Shown here: positions 28,717-38,354 of the stretch, one piece after another
Numbering within the stretch: the first letter of the stretch is position 1
Layout: each line of letters begins with the position of its first letter
From: an uncultured Pseudomonas sp.
Lineage (GTDB): Bacteria > Pseudomonadota > Gammaproteobacteria > Pseudomonadales > Pseudomonadaceae
Length of the DNA: 64,000 bases
Reading direction: 5' to 3'
NCBI RefSeq assembly: GCF_913774235.1
Contig: NZ_CAJYDW010000006.1
Location: 62,001-126,000, forward strand
The notes under the pieces: model-generated
Told to the model about the DNA's origin: nothing
Seen by the model: the letters and a program-made list of their open reading frames with translations, nothing else
The model's database searches: none
Translations under genes and position numbers: made by a program

Positions 28717-28738
28717 ATAGCCCCTGGCCATTAAAGTA
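28717..28738 (+). promoter_or_regulatory. Conserved upstream element, first twin cyclase gene
   Basis: ATAGCCC-x-T-x-GCC-xx-TAAAGTA lies 69 bases before the cyclase ATG and is matched at 18 of 22 positions by the element at 29917. TAAAGT could be a -10 box, with TTGAGT (28710-28715) 16 bases upstream as -35. Confidence 0.5.
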
Positions 28739-28806
28739 ACGCCCCGGCCGGGCCTCTCACCCGATTCGCCAGTCACCCAGCGGCCCGCTTCCCAGTCAGA
28801 GACGTT

Positions 28807-29823
28807 ATGGACGACGAAACGCGTTACGAGCAGCATGTCAGACGCGTCCTGCGTACTCCCCTACTCTTCTTGCAGCCCTTGATGCTGGCCACGTGGCCCC
28901 TGAGTCTGTGGATCAATCCCCTGATCGACAGCCCCTACCAGACGCGCTACTACCTCATGATGCTGCTGTTGCTGGCGATCAGCGCGCTGCTCAGCGTGGC
29001 GCGCAGTTCACGCATGATGAGTCTGACCTTCACCGGTAACATCTGGGCGCTCGCCCTCGCCTTTCGCCTCGAGATCCACGATGGCGGCGCGGTGGGTCAT
29101 TACTGGAACCTGCCCATCGTCCTGATCGTCATTCTGGGCACCTGCGGCATGACCTATCGCCTTTCCCACTATTTGACCACCCTGACCGGCGCCGGCGTCA
29201 TCCTCCTGGCCGGTCAGGAGCAGTTGGCGCCCGCGGCCATGCCCAGGCAGTTGGTCTGGTTGCTGATCGCCGCGGCCTTGGCCATCGGCATCGCCTACAA
29301 CCATGCCAACAGCAAGTGGATGCGGCGGACGTTCAGGCTCAAGGAGCGCTATCGCCTCCTCGCGGAAACCGACGAACTGACCGGGATCGCCAATCGGCGC
29401 CGGCTGTTGCAGCTAATGGAAACGGCACGGGCTGCCCAGCGCACGTCGCCTGACCATTTCGTCATGCTCGACATCGACCATTTCAAGGCGATCAACGACA
29501 GGCACGGCCACCAGGTCGGTGACGAGGTGCTGATCGCCATTGCCCGGGAGATCGGCCAACTGCATCCGGCCCTGCAGGGCGGGCGGCTGGGCGGGGAGGA
29601 ATTCGGCCTGCTGATCACCGGACTGGACGCAGCCGAGGTGGACCGGCTGCTGGTCGACTTGCGCAAGCGCCTGATGAACGCCGCCCCGCTGGGCATCACC
29701 TTCAGCGCCGGCGTGATGCAACTTACCCCAGAGGTGTCGCTCAACGAGCTTCTGCGCCGCACGGACGAGTGTCTTTATCGGGCCAAGCGTAGAGGCCGGA
29801 ACCAGGTGGTCTGGAACGGCTAG
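28807..29823 (+). CDS. Membrane-bound diguanylate cyclase (GGEEF), copy 1
   Basis: 338 residues. Five to six membrane segments (about 20-160), then LAETDELTGIANRRRLLQLM and a complete GGDEF domain with the GGEEF active site (262-266) and metal loop VMLDIDHFKAINDRHGHQVG. The inhibitory RxxD motif is absent. It is a close paralogue of the gene at 30009: the N-termini MDDETRYEQHVRRVLRTPLL and MDEEFRYDHHARRLLKLPLL align residue by residue, as do the membrane regions and linker (WMRRTF-x-LKERYRLL). Predicted to make cyclic di-GMP in response to an unknown membrane signal. Confidence 0.92.
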   Translation: MDDETRYEQHVRRVLRTPLLFLQPLMLATWPLSLWINPLIDSPYQTRYYLMMLLLLAISALLSVARSSRMMSLTFTGNIWALALAFRLEIHDGGAVGHYWNLPIVLIVILGTCGMTYRLSHYLTTLTGAGVILLAGQEQLAPAAMPRQLVWLLIAAALAIGIAYNHANSKWMRRTFRLKERYRLLAETDELTGIANRRRLLQLMETARAAQRTSPDHFVMLDIDHFKAINDRHGHQVGDEVLIAIAREIGQLHPALQGGRLGGEEFGLLITGLDAAEVDRLLVDLRKRLMNAAPLGITFSAGVMQLTPEVSLNELLRRTDECLYRAKRRGRNQVVWNG

Positions 29824-29916
29824 TCCTTCGCCTTCGCGCTGAGCGAATCGCCTTGGCTCAGGCGCCTGTGAGACGCACCTAGAGCCCCGATCCAGAGGGC
29901 TGGGAAGAGGACAGTG

Positions 29917-29938
29917 ATAGCCCATAGCCGCTAAAGTA
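29917..29938 (+). promoter_or_regulatory. Conserved upstream element, second twin cyclase gene
   Basis: The same element as at 28717, here 71 bases before the second cyclase ATG, with identical ATAGCCC and TAAAGTA ends. Its conservation between otherwise different intergenic regions suggests a shared promoter or operator. Confidence 0.5.
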
Positions 29939-30008
29939 TTGGCAGCGATAGCCGACAAACTTCTCCAGGCCCCTCAACGCATCCGCGCTTGGCTACCTAG
30001 AGACGTTC

Positions 30009-31043
30009 ATGGACGAAGAATTTCGCTACGATCACCACGCCAGGCGACTCCTGAAGCTTCCTCTGCTCCTGCTACAGCCGCTACTGCTGACGATCTGGCC
30101 CCTGAGCCTGCTGAGCAATCCGCTCATCGCCAACCCCTACCAACTGCGCTACCTGGGCATCATGACGCTGCTGGTGAGCGTCAGTGCGCTACTGGCCGCC
30201 AGTATCCTATTTGGCCTGGCCCGCAGCGCCGGCATGATGATCCTCGCCTTCACCATCAATGTCTGGTCGATTGCCTTTGCCTTTCGGATCCAGATCGATG
30301 ATTCAGGCCCTCTTGGCCTCTATTGGAATCTTCCCGTCGCCCTGCTGATCACCCTGAGCACCTGCGGCCTCATCTTTCGCATGTCCGGCTATCTCCTCAT
30401 CATTGCCGGTTCTTGGTTCATCCTCTTCATCGGGGAGGATCGCCTGGCACCGGAAACCATGCCCTGGCAACTGGTCTGGATTCTGATCGGCGCCGCCCTG
30501 GCCATCGGTATCGCCTACAACGCCGTCAACAGCCACTGGATGCGCCGGACCTTCCTGCTCAAGGAGCGTTACCGCCTGCTCTCGGAGACCGATGAGCTGA
30601 CGGGCATCGCCAATCGCCGCAAGTTGCTGCAGGCGGTGGAAGCCGCGCTGGGCACCAGCCACCAGAGCGCCGGGCATTTCATCATGCTCGACATCGATAA
30701 CTTCAAGAGCATCAACGATCAGCACGGGCATCACACGGGAGACGAGGTGCTCAGACTGGTGGCCAGGACGATGAGCACCCTCGATTCCGCGCTCACCTCC
30801 GGGCGACTGGGTGGCGAGGAGTTCGGTTTGCTGGCGCAAGGCTTGTCGGATCAGCGCGTGACGGAATTGCTCGGCGAGTTGCGTACGCGCCTGAGGCAGA
30901 TGGAACAGCCGCAGATCACCTTCAGCGCCGGTGTGGTGCGGCTGCACCCGCAAACTCCGCTGGCCGAATTGCTCAAGCACGCCGATGAGGGGCTCTACCT
31001 CGCCAAGCACCAGGGCAAGGACCAGGCCATCTGGTCCGCCTGA
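30009..31043 (+). CDS. Membrane-bound diguanylate cyclase (GGEEF), copy 2
   Basis: 344 residues. Same plan as the upstream copy: membrane helices to about 170, LSETDELTGIANRRKLLQAV, metal loop IMLDIDNFKSINDQHGHHTG and GGEEF at 268-272; no RxxD inhibitory site. Compared with copy 1 it carries a six-residue insertion (near LLAASILFGLARSAG). Each copy retains all catalytic residues, so neither looks like a decaying duplicate. The region immediately before both start codons (AGAGACGTT-x-ATGGACGA) is also shared. Confidence 0.92.
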   Translation: MDEEFRYDHHARRLLKLPLLLLQPLLLTIWPLSLLSNPLIANPYQLRYLGIMTLLVSVSALLAASILFGLARSAGMMILAFTINVWSIAFAFRIQIDDSGPLGLYWNLPVALLITLSTCGLIFRMSGYLLIIAGSWFILFIGEDRLAPETMPWQLVWILIGAALAIGIAYNAVNSHWMRRTFLLKERYRLLSETDELTGIANRRKLLQAVEAALGTSHQSAGHFIMLDIDNFKSINDQHGHHTGDEVLRLVARTMSTLDSALTSGRLGGEEFGLLAQGLSDQRVTELLGELRTRLRQMEQPQITFSAGVVRLHPQTPLAELLKHADEGLYLAKHQGKDQAIWSA

Positions 31044-31048
31044 ACGCC

Positions 31049-31447
31049 CTACTCCAGCTTTTCCACCTTCACCGGGGTGGTGCCATCCTCGACCATGTCC
31101 ACCCGCCGCGCAGCAGCACGGGAAAGATCGATGATGCGCCCGCGGATATAGGGGCCGCGGTCGTTGATACGCACGATAACGGCGCGATCGTTCTCCAGGT
31201 TTGTTACCTTGACCCGGGTGCCAAGTGGCAGGGTCTTGTGGGCGGCGACCAGCTCGTTGTTGTTGAAGGTCTCACCGCTGGCGGTTTCCTTGCCATGGAA
31301 CTTGCGTGCATAGAAGGACGCCTTGCCGCGCTGTTCGAAGCTGGCTTCCTTCTTGACCGGCGCCGCGACGGTCTTGGCGTCCTTTTCCTGGCAGGCGGTA
31401 CAGGCGAGGACCAAGAGCAAAACGACAAATCTGGGACGGAGGAACAC
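31049..31447 (-). CDS. RlpA-like lipoprotein (double-psi beta-barrel)
   Basis: 132 residues. A short N-terminal signal with Cys residues ([11 protein letters not shown]) suggests lipid anchoring, then [40 protein letters not shown] and [20 protein letters not shown], the DPBB domain of RlpA-type murein-binding proteins. It lacks the C-terminal SPOR domain of true RlpA, so it is the small variety, and the septal role of RlpA should not be assumed. The catalytic-type Asp in RINDRGP is kept. Confidence 0.87.
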   Translation of the reverse strand: MFLRPRFVVLLLVLACTACQEKDAKTVAAPVKKEASFEQRGKASFYARKFHGKETASGETFNNNELVAAHKTLPLGTRVKVTNLENDRAVIVRINDRGPYIRGRIIDLSRAAARRVDMVEDGTTPVKVEKLE

Positions 31448-31586
31448 GTTTCACCTTCCTCTTCTTCTTCGTTCTGGGGAGGCAACGCAGGGGTAGATCG
31501 TCTAGCTCTGAGCGGGCCAGTCGCCGAGAGGTTCGGCGGAGCTGGCCAATGGCCTTCCCATCTGTGATGCATCCCTCACGCCCGGC

Positions 31587-32213
31587 TCAGCGCGCGGGCA
31601 GCACGTACCTCAGGATGGCGACGAAATGCAGGGCGCTGCCGGCCATGACGAAGCCATGCCAGATGCCGTGCCAGTGGCGGAAGCGGTCGTCGAAGACGAA
31701 GAACAGGATGCCGACGGTGTAGAGCACCCCGCCCGCCACCAGCCAAGCGAAGCCGGCCTCTCCCAACTGGGCCTTGAGCGGCCCGACCGCCACCAGCACG
31801 ATCCAGCCCATGGTGGCGTAGATCACCAGCGACAGGACGCGCGCCTCGGAGCGCGGCTTGATCTCCTGCAGCATGCCGATCAGCGCCAGCCCCCAGACGA
31901 TGCCGAACAGCGTCCAGCCCCAGGGGCCGCGCAGGGTCACCAGGCAAAAGGGTGTGTAGCTGCCGGCGATGAGCAAGTAGATCGACAGGTGATCGAGCTT
32001 CTGTAGCAGGCGTTTCGCCCGCCCCTTCACGCTGTGATAGAGGGTGGACACGCTGTAGAGGATCACCAGCGCCACCCCATAGATGGTGACGCTGACGATG
32101 CGCCAGGGATCGCCCTGCAGGCTGGCCAGCACCACCAGGGTGATGGCACCGGCCAGGGCCAGTAGGGCGCCGATGAGATGGGTCCAGGCATTGAGCCGTT
32201 CGCCGTGGTACAT
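31587..32213 (-). CDS. HlyIII/PAQR family membrane protein
   Basis: 208 residues with seven hydrophobic segments. Family signatures are NAWTHLIGALLALAG, the SxxxH motif in STLYHSV, DHLSIYLLIAGSYTPF and the C-terminal HWHGIWHGFVMAGSALHF with the H-x3-H zinc site. Bacterial members have been called hemolysin III, but activity is unproven in most; a role in membrane lipid homeostasis has been proposed. It lies directly beside the CPA1 antiporter gene on the same strand. Confidence 0.9.
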   Translation of the reverse strand: MYHGERLNAWTHLIGALLALAGAITLVVLASLQGDPWRIVSVTIYGVALVILYSVSTLYHSVKGRAKRLLQKLDHLSIYLLIAGSYTPFCLVTLRGPWGWTLFGIVWGLALIGMLQEIKPRSEARVLSLVIYATMGWIVLVAVGPLKAQLGEAGFAWLVAGGVLYTVGILFFVFDDRFRHWHGIWHGFVMAGSALHFVAILRYVLPAR

Positions 32214-32246
32214 GCGTCCTCCGTCATTCAGGGCGCAAGGGCCGGT

Positions 32247-33608
32247 TCAGGGTCTCGCCGAGTCCTCGCGACGGTTGGTGAGGCGCTCGTAGCGGTCGAG
32301 CAGCGGTTGGATGGACACGCCATGGACCGCGATGCTCAGGGCGACCACCGACAGGGTCAGGTCGACGATGGTCCCGGCCCAGTCGGCCGTGACCTGGTGC
32401 GTGAGCGCGTAGCACAGATAATACAGGCTACCGATGCCGCGGATGCCGAACCAGCCGATCAGCGCCCCCTGGTGGCGATCGATACGGGTGAAGGGCAGCA
32501 CGGTAGACACCCCCAGCGGGCGGATCACCACGAACAGCAAGGCGCCTAACAGCAGCGCGCGGCTGTCCCAGTGGGTGATGAGCACCACGCCGAGCAGGGT
32601 CACCAGCAGCACCTCGAAGGAGCGCTCCACCAGGCTGCCGAAGGCGAGCATGTCGCCCATCATCACCCCGGCGGCCATGCGCGGTTCTTCGAGGTCTTCG
32701 GCATTGGCCACGGTGGCGCGCTCCGGCGCTCCGGTGAGATGCCCGATCACCGGCTGCGCCAGGTGCTCGGAAGGCGTTTCCGCATGGCCGGAGGTCTGCA
32801 CCTCGGCCTGGCGCAGGCCCAGGCCGGCGGCGAACACCGCGAGAAAGCCGAAGGCGCCGATCTCGTCGGCCAGCACATAGGACAGAGCGATCAGCGCCAG
32901 GGCGAGGAAATCGTTGGGCGAGATGGTGCTGTCGCCATGGCGGGTGCGCAGGTAGATCATCAAGCGGCCCACCCCCTTGCCCATGACATAGCCCAGCAGC
33001 AGGCCCGCCGGCACGCCCCAGACCACGTTCTTGAGAAACCACTCCAGGGTCCAGCCCCACTGGAGTTCGCCGTGCTGCAAGAGCAGCAGGCCGAGCAGCA
33101 CGAAGGGAAAGGCGGTGCCGTCGTTGAGCCCTGCCTCACCGGAGAGGCCGAAGCGCACCCGGTCGAAATCCTGGGCGTGGTTGACCTGCACCAGCCCGGC
33201 CAGCACCGGATCGGTGGGCGCGAGAATGGCGCCGATCAGCAGCGCCACGCCCCAGGGTAGGCCCAGCAGGTAATGGGCGACCAGGCAGACCCCGGCGATG
33301 CTGAGGATCATCACCGGCCCGGCCAGCAGATAGGCGCCATGCCAGGATGAACGATGGAACGACAGCCGCAGCTTGAGGCCGCTGACGAACAGCGAGAAGA
33401 GCACCGCCACTTCGGTGAGATGGCCGATCCAGGTCGCCGACTGCTGAAAATTGACCTCGGCCAGCCCCAGGCCGATGGGGCTGATAAGCATGCCGAAGCC
33501 CAGGCAGACCACCGAGGTGGTCACCGGCAGCCAGCGCAGGTAAGCGGAGGTCAGGGCTAGGATCATCAACAGCGATCCCAGCACCCCGACCCAGACGAGA
33601 AAAGTCAT
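32247..33608 (-). CDS. CPA1 cation:proton antiporter (NhaP type)
   Basis: 453 residues with about twelve membrane segments. The transport-site motifs TDPVLAG and GLSGEAGLNDGTAFPFVLLG are those of NhaP/NHE-type antiporters that exchange Na+ or K+ for H+. A middle hydrophilic stretch (EVQTSGHAETPSEHLAQPVI) is an unusual cytoplasmic insertion. It precedes the HlyIII gene by 34 bases and is probably co-transcribed with it. Ion preference cannot be read from the sequence. Confidence 0.9.
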   Translation of the reverse strand: MTFLVWVGVLGSLLMILALTSAYLRWLPVTTSVVCLGFGMLISPIGLGLAEVNFQQSATWIGHLTEVAVLFSLFVSGLKLRLSFHRSSWHGAYLLAGPVMILSIAGVCLVAHYLLGLPWGVALLIGAILAPTDPVLAGLVQVNHAQDFDRVRFGLSGEAGLNDGTAFPFVLLGLLLLQHGELQWGWTLEWFLKNVVWGVPAGLLLGYVMGKGVGRLMIYLRTRHGDSTISPNDFLALALIALSYVLADEIGAFGFLAVFAAGLGLRQAEVQTSGHAETPSEHLAQPVIGHLTGAPERATVANAEDLEEPRMAAGVMMGDMLAFGSLVERSFEVLLVTLLGVVLITHWDSRALLLGALLFVVIRPLGVSTVLPFTRIDRHQGALIGWFGIRGIGSLYYLCYALTHQVTADWAGTIVDLTLSVVALSIAVHGVSIQPLLDRYERLTNRREDSARP

Positions 33609-33786
33609 GAGTGCGTGTGATCCAGAACGAAAGAAGAAGAGCGAGTGACGAACGCCATGCTCATGATGGAGACTGCGTCAACGCAGCCGCGGTGCCCCCG
33701 GTCTGCCGAATGGTGCGCCCGGCCGTGACCCCGGCGCCCCGGCCGGGGTCCCATGCCCTATAGCCCCCAGGAAAGCCTCCTCCCGC

Positions 33787-36186
33787 ATGAGCGATCACCG
33801 CCTCCGCAAGCAACGCCGTCTCGACCGCCTGCAGCGTTTCCTCGACTGGGCCAGCCGTACCCATCCGGCCTTCGTCGCCAAGCAACAGCACCAGGAACTG
33901 TGGATCAAACCCTACGCCGGCTATCCCTTGCCGCACCTGGGACGGATCGCCAAGGCCTTCTGGCTGGGCCTCGACGAAACCGCCGCGGTAGCCGCCGGCA
34001 GCGCGCCCGATCCCGACAGCCTGCTCGGCCAAGCCCTGCTCGGTGCCGGCAAGACCTTCGGCTATCCCGTGGACGTCTTCGGCAGCCCCAAGCTCTTCAC
34101 CGGTGGTGCGGCGAGTGAGTTGCTCGACGCTCATTGGGCGCTGAGCCTGGACGATAGCGACTCGGCCGCCACCTTCGCGGCGGTCGTCCAGCAGCGGCTG
34201 GGTGAGGCCGTGCGTGAGCGCCTCAAGGTGTTGCAGCAGCCCTTCGGCGAGATGGCGGAAGAGGATCGCCAGCGCGTGCTGGAGCGGGTCCCCCAGGCGT
34301 TGATCCGCCTGGACGACTTCCTGCCGCGGGTGACGGACATCCTCAACGAAGTCCGCCATGAGCTGAGATTCAGCGTGGTGCTGGTCCACGACGACATTCG
34401 CCTGGAGATTCCCCGGCGCCTGGCGGCCAACCAGGGCCGGCTGCTCAGCGAGGCCGATGTCCTGGCGCTCAAGACCGAGGCGGAGCAGGAACTGCGCGCG
34501 CGCTTCGCCGTGCTGGTCAATGAAGCTGACAGCCTGGACTTCGACCTGCACCAACTGGGCATCCCCCGTCTGCAGGAGTTGCTGCGCCTGGAGCACGACA
34601 AGTTGCGCCGGGCCCTGCGCCAGTCGGTGGAGCAGCAGCGCGAGAAGATGGCCTTCGCCGTGCTGCTGGAACATAACCCGCGTTTCGGCCAGTACCACCA
34701 GAATTATCCCGCCCGCCGCCTGACCCGCACCTGGGTCGCCCTGCTCGGCCCTACCAACAGCGGCAAGACCCACAGATCCATCGAGGCCATGGCGGCGGTC
34801 ACCCATGCCATCTATCTTTCCCCCCTGCGGCTGATGGCCCTGGAGAACCAGGAGCGCCTGGAATCTCTCGGCGTGCCCTGCTCCCTGGTCACTGGCGAGG
34901 AAGAGATCATCCGCCCAGGCGCCACCCACTTCTGCTGCACCGTGGAGGAGTTCGCCCGCTTCCGCCGCCAGCAATGGGAGGTGGTGGTGGTCGACGAGGT
35001 GCAGATGCTGGCCGACCCACAACGCGGCTGGGCCTGGGTCGATGCCCTGGTCAGCGCCCAGACCAAGCGCCTGCTGATGACCGGCCCGGCGTTGATCGAG
35101 CCCTCGCTGCGCACCCTCTGCGCGCTGTGCGAGGACCGCCTGGAGATCAGGCCCACCAAGCGCCTGTCGCCGGTCACGGTGGCGCGCCACAGCACTACCC
35201 TGGAGCGGCTGGAGCCCGGCTCGCTGCTGGTGGCCTTCAGTCGCCGGGTGGTGCTGGAACTCAAGGGCCTGCTGGAAATGGCCGGACGCCGGGTGTCGGT
35301 GGTCTACGGCGCCCTCTCGCCGGAGGTGCGCCGCGAACAGGCGCGACGCTTCCGCGAAGGCGAGACCGAGATCATGGTCGCCACCGACGCGGTCGGCATG
35401 GGCCTCAACCTGCCCGCCCACACCCTGTGCTTCTACACCGACGAGAAATTCGACGGGGTGGAGAATCGGCCGCTGCGGGTGCAGGAGGTCAAGCAGATCG
35501 GTGGCCGCGCCGGGCGCTTCGGTCACCATGCCGAGGGCGAGATCACCGCCCTGGCGCCCCATGTGCTGCGCAACATCAAGCGGCTGTTCCACAGCCCGGA
35601 CGACCCGGTGGACCTGCACCAGTTCCAGGTGCGGCCGAGCCTGGAGCACCTGCGCGCCCTCTCGGACTTCATGCAGGAGCCCAGCCTGCTGCGCAGCTGG
35701 CTGACCTTCAATCGCAACATCAACTACGGCGACGCCTTCGTCTCGGTACTGCCCGATGAGTTGGCGGAGTGGATCAAGCTGATCGACCTGCCCGGTATCG
35801 ACTTCCAGCTGCGCTGGATCTTCGCCTGCACCCCGATCCGTGGCGGCCTGGACGGCCCGGCCAGCGGCCAGGCCCAGCGCTGGCTGAGAAGCGTCGCGCG
35901 GGGCGAACCGGTGGACCTGCCGCGCATCCCTCTGGGCACCGATCTCGCCGGCCTGGAAAGCGCCCTGCACGTGGTGGAAACCTATCTGCACCTGGCGCGT
36001 AGCCTACCGGAGCTGTTTCCGGCTCTGGCGCGCGGTGAAGAGCATCGCAGCCTGCTCAACGAGGCCATCACCCGCGAACTGTCACGCCGCCGCCGACCCC
36101 GCGGCCAGGAAAAGGGTCAGGGCAAGGGCAAAGGCGAGCGCCGCCAGGGACGCGGCGAACGCCGCGGTGGACGCTTCGGGCGCTAG
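33787..36186 (+). CDS. SUV3-like DEAD/DExH-box RNA helicase
   Basis: 799 residues. The helicase core starts near 315: Walker A LGPTNSGKTHR (from Gly321), Walker B VVDEVQ (Asp403), motif III-like LMTGPALI, and the second RecA lobe with TDAVGMGLNLPAHTLCF and QIGGRAGRFG, as in mitochondrial SUV3 and its bacterial relatives. The first 310 residues form a long helical extension with no domain I recognise, and the C-terminal 30 residues are basic and Gly-rich (GKGKGERRQGRGERRGG), probably an RNA-binding tail. It is monocistronic, followed by REPs. RNA turnover is the likely role. Confidence 0.88.
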   Translation: MSDHRLRKQRRLDRLQRFLDWASRTHPAFVAKQQHQELWIKPYAGYPLPHLGRIAKAFWLGLDETAAVAAGSAPDPDSLLGQALLGAGKTFGYPVDVFGSPKLFTGGAASELLDAHWALSLDDSDSAATFAAVVQQRLGEAVRERLKVLQQPFGEMAEEDRQRVLERVPQALIRLDDFLPRVTDILNEVRHELRFSVVLVHDDIRLEIPRRLAANQGRLLSEADVLALKTEAEQELRARFAVLVNEADSLDFDLHQLGIPRLQELLRLEHDKLRRALRQSVEQQREKMAFAVLLEHNPRFGQYHQNYPARRLTRTWVALLGPTNSGKTHRSIEAMAAVTHAIYLSPLRLMALENQERLESLGVPCSLVTGEEEIIRPGATHFCCTVEEFARFRRQQWEVVVVDEVQMLADPQRGWAWVDALVSAQTKRLLMTGPALIEPSLRTLCALCEDRLEIRPTKRLSPVTVARHSTTLERLEPGSLLVAFSRRVVLELKGLLEMAGRRVSVVYGALSPEVRREQARRFREGETEIMVATDAVGMGLNLPAHTLCFYTDEKFDGVENRPLRVQEVKQIGGRAGRFGHHAEGEITALAPHVLRNIKRLFHSPDDPVDLHQFQVRPSLEHLRALSDFMQEPSLLRSWLTFNRNINYGDAFVSVLPDELAEWIKLIDLPGIDFQLRWIFACTPIRGGLDGPASGQAQRWLRSVARGEPVDLPRIPLGTDLAGLESALHVVETYLHLARSLPELFPALARGEEHRSLLNEAITRELSRRRRPRGQEKGQGKGKGERRQGRGERRGGRFGR

Positions 36187-36210
36187 GCAGAGCGGAAAGT
36201 CGCCAGCGGT

Positions 36211-36514
36211 CACGCTACCGATCGCGGCCATGGGCCGCTCCTACAGGGGAGTGATGCTCCTGTAGGAGCGGCCCATGGCCGCGATAGTCCAAGCCAGAAC
36301 GGCCGCATCGGTGTACCGCCTTGGCCGCGATCAGCCGGGTAGCGTGGATAACGGCGAAGCCTTATCCACCCATTGAAGCGCCCTATCCGTGGACCACGCT
36401 ACCGATCGCGGCCATGGGCCGCTCCTACGGGGAGTGATGCTCCTGTAGGAGCGGCCCATGGCCGCGATAGTCCAAGCTAGAACGGCCGCATCGGCGGACC
36501 GCCATGGCCGCGAT
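36211..36514. repeat. Duplicated REP block with long palindromes
   Basis: A block of about 120 bases occurs at 36211-36331 and 36395-36514 with only a few differences. Each contains a perfect 24-bp inverted repeat (36221-36244 with 36262-36285 in the first), ATCGCGGCCATGGGCC...CTAC against its complement. Between them, 36344-36369 is another palindrome, GTGGATAA-CGGCGAAGCC-TTATCCAC. The block fills the gap after the helicase gene. Confidence 0.9.
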
Positions 36515-36532
36515 AAAGAAAGACAGTCGCTC

Positions 36533-37000
36533 CTATTGGGCCGTCCCTAGCGGCGTCCGCGCCTTGAAGCTCCAGGTGAAAAAGAATTCCGCCACCTGCT
36601 CACCGCTTTCATCGATGCCGACACTGCGCAACTCCACCTGCTGGGGTTCACCGGTCTCCCGGGCGAGCGCCAGGGCAGCGGCGATGGCCTCGCCCTGGTC
36701 GCAGCGAAAGACGAGGGTGCCCACCGCCTTCTTGGTGAAGCGGGCGTTCAAGGCCACCACCAGCATGGCGTAGCGCTGGCCGGAACGGCGGATGTGCCAG
36801 TCGGCGAGGATGCCGGTGGAGAACTCCGCCGCCATGCCCTCCACCGCCCAGAACATGCTCTTGAAGGGATTCTGGTTCAGCCAGCCAAGAGTCACCTGGA
36901 TCTGGCAGCCGGCCGTATCCAGTTGGCGCAGGCGCAGCCCGGCGAGCTTGGCGATGGGCACCTTGGTCCAGACGAAGAGATTGAACAGCAGTCGATTCAT
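36533..37000 (-). CDS. DUF4442 hot-dog-fold protein (thioesterase-like)
   Basis: 155 residues. LNQNPFKSMFWAVEGMAAEF, GQRYAMLVVALNARFTKKAV and TLVFRCDQGE match DUF4442, a hot-dog fold family related to acyl-CoA thioesterases. The ATG at 37000 begins MNRLLFNLFVWTKVPIAKLA; upstream frame residues look non-coding. A catalytic residue is not evident. It is preceded by SotB on the same strand, 163 bases away. Confidence 0.82.
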   Translation of the reverse strand: MNRLLFNLFVWTKVPIAKLAGLRLRQLDTAGCQIQVTLGWLNQNPFKSMFWAVEGMAAEFSTGILADWHIRRSGQRYAMLVVALNARFTKKAVGTLVFRCDQGEAIAAALALARETGEPQQVELRSVGIDESGEQVAEFFFTWSFKARTPLGTAQ

Positions 37001-37163
37001 GGCAAGCGCATCCGGCGGCCTGGCCGGAGCGCCAGGTGCCTGGCAGCTTAGCGCGTCGCCCCGGGCCGCTCCACGCTCGCCGGGCGCGGCTCGGTAGACA
37101 GTTCGCGACCCTCGAGTCGCGTGATCGCAGGCGTCTCGTACGGACCGAGACGCCGGCAAGGCG

Positions 37164-38354
37164 TCACAGCGGATTGGCGTTGAGCTGCTCGGCGTAGCGA
37201 CGGGTCATGAACACCGCGAAGGCCAGGCCAGCCACCGCCAGGCCACCACCGACGAGGCCGATGTAGGGCATACCGACATGGGTGCCCACCACGCTGCCCA
37301 GCAACGCGCCGCCGCCGATGCCGACGTTGTAGATGCCGGAGAACAGCGCCATAGCCACGTCGGTAGCGTCCTTGGCCAGGGCCAGCACCTTGGCCTGCAG
37401 CGCCAGGCCGAAGCTCATGATGGCGATGCCCCAGACCACGCTGAGGCCTTCGAGCAGGTAGCCCTTCCAGGCGAACGGCAGCAGCAGGAGCAGCGACAGG
37501 GCGATGCCGGCGATGGCCACCACCAGGAAGCCATTGGGGAATCTCAGGCTGTAACGGCTGAACAGCAGCGAGCCGATCACCCCGGAACCGCCGAACAGCA
37601 GCAACAGCGCGGTGATCATCATGCCGCTCATGCCGGCCACCTCGATGGCGAACGGCTCGATATAGCTGTAGCCGGTGAAATGGGCGGTCACCACCAGCAC
37701 CGTGAGCAGGTACACGCAGAGCAGTGCCGGGCGCTTGAACAGCACCGGCAGGCTGGCCAGGGAACCGGAATTCTCGCTGGGCAGCAGCGGCAGGTTGCGC
37801 GCCAGCCAGATCACCGTGCCCACGGCCACCGCGGCGATGGCGAGGAAGGTGTAGCGCCAGCCGAGCAGCTCACCCAGCACCCGCCCGAGGGGAATGCCCA
37901 GTACCATGGCCAGACAGGTACCGGTGGCCAGCAGGCCGAGGGCCTGGGTCTGCTTGCCGGGCGGGGCGATGCGCACGGCGAGCGAAGCGGTGATCGACCA
38001 GAACACCGCGTGGGCGAAGGCGATGCCGACCCGACTGGCCACCAGGGCCTCGAAACTCCAGGCCACGCCTGACAGCGCATGGCAGGCGATGAAGACCACG
38101 AAGACGAACACCAGCAGGCGCCGTCGCTCGATGGCGCGGGTGGCGAGCATCATCGGCAGGGACATGAGGGCGACCACCCAGGCATAGATGGTCAGCATCA
38201 GGCCGACCTGGGAGGCGCGCATGTCGAAGCTGCGGCCGATGTCGCTGAGCAGCGCCACCGGGACGAATTCCGTGGTGTTGAAGATGAAGGCGGCCAGGGC
38301 CAAGGCGATGACACCGGACCAAGTGGGTTTCCGGGCTTCGGCGTTAGCATCCAT
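37164..38354 (-). CDS. sotB: Sugar efflux MFS transporter SotB
   Basis: 396 residues, the same length as E. coli SotB. Twelve membrane segments; family features include [60 protein letters not shown] and [16 protein letters not shown]. These define the AraJ/SotB drug/sugar exporter group (DHA1). ATG at 38354 is used since the protein family begins at this Met; upstream in-frame codons add 25 unrelated residues. It probably exports arabinose, IPTG-like sugars or other solutes. Confidence 0.9.
   Translation of the reverse strand: MDANAEARKPTWSGVIALALAAFIFNTTEFVPVALLSDIGRSFDMRASQVGLMLTIYAWVVALMSLPMMLATRAIERRRLLVFVFVVFIACHALSGVAWSFEALVASRVGIAFAHAVFWSITASLAVRIAPPGKQTQALGLLATGTCLAMVLGIPLGRVLGELLGWRYTFLAIAAVAVGTVIWLARNLPLLPSENSGSLASLPVLFKRPALLCVYLLTVLVVTAHFTGYSYIEPFAIEVAGMSGMMITALLLLFGGSGVIGSLLFSRYSLRFPNGFLVVAIAGIALSLLLLLPFAWKGYLLEGLSVVWGIAIMSFGLALQAKVLALAKDATDVAMALFSGIYNVGIGGGALLGSVVGTHVGMPYIGLVGGGLAVAGLAFAVFMTRRYAEQLNANPL

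Noticed and set aside
33661-35991. 776-codon antisense frame over the helicase gene
   Set aside because: Shadow of the SUV3-like gene; no domain and biased composition.
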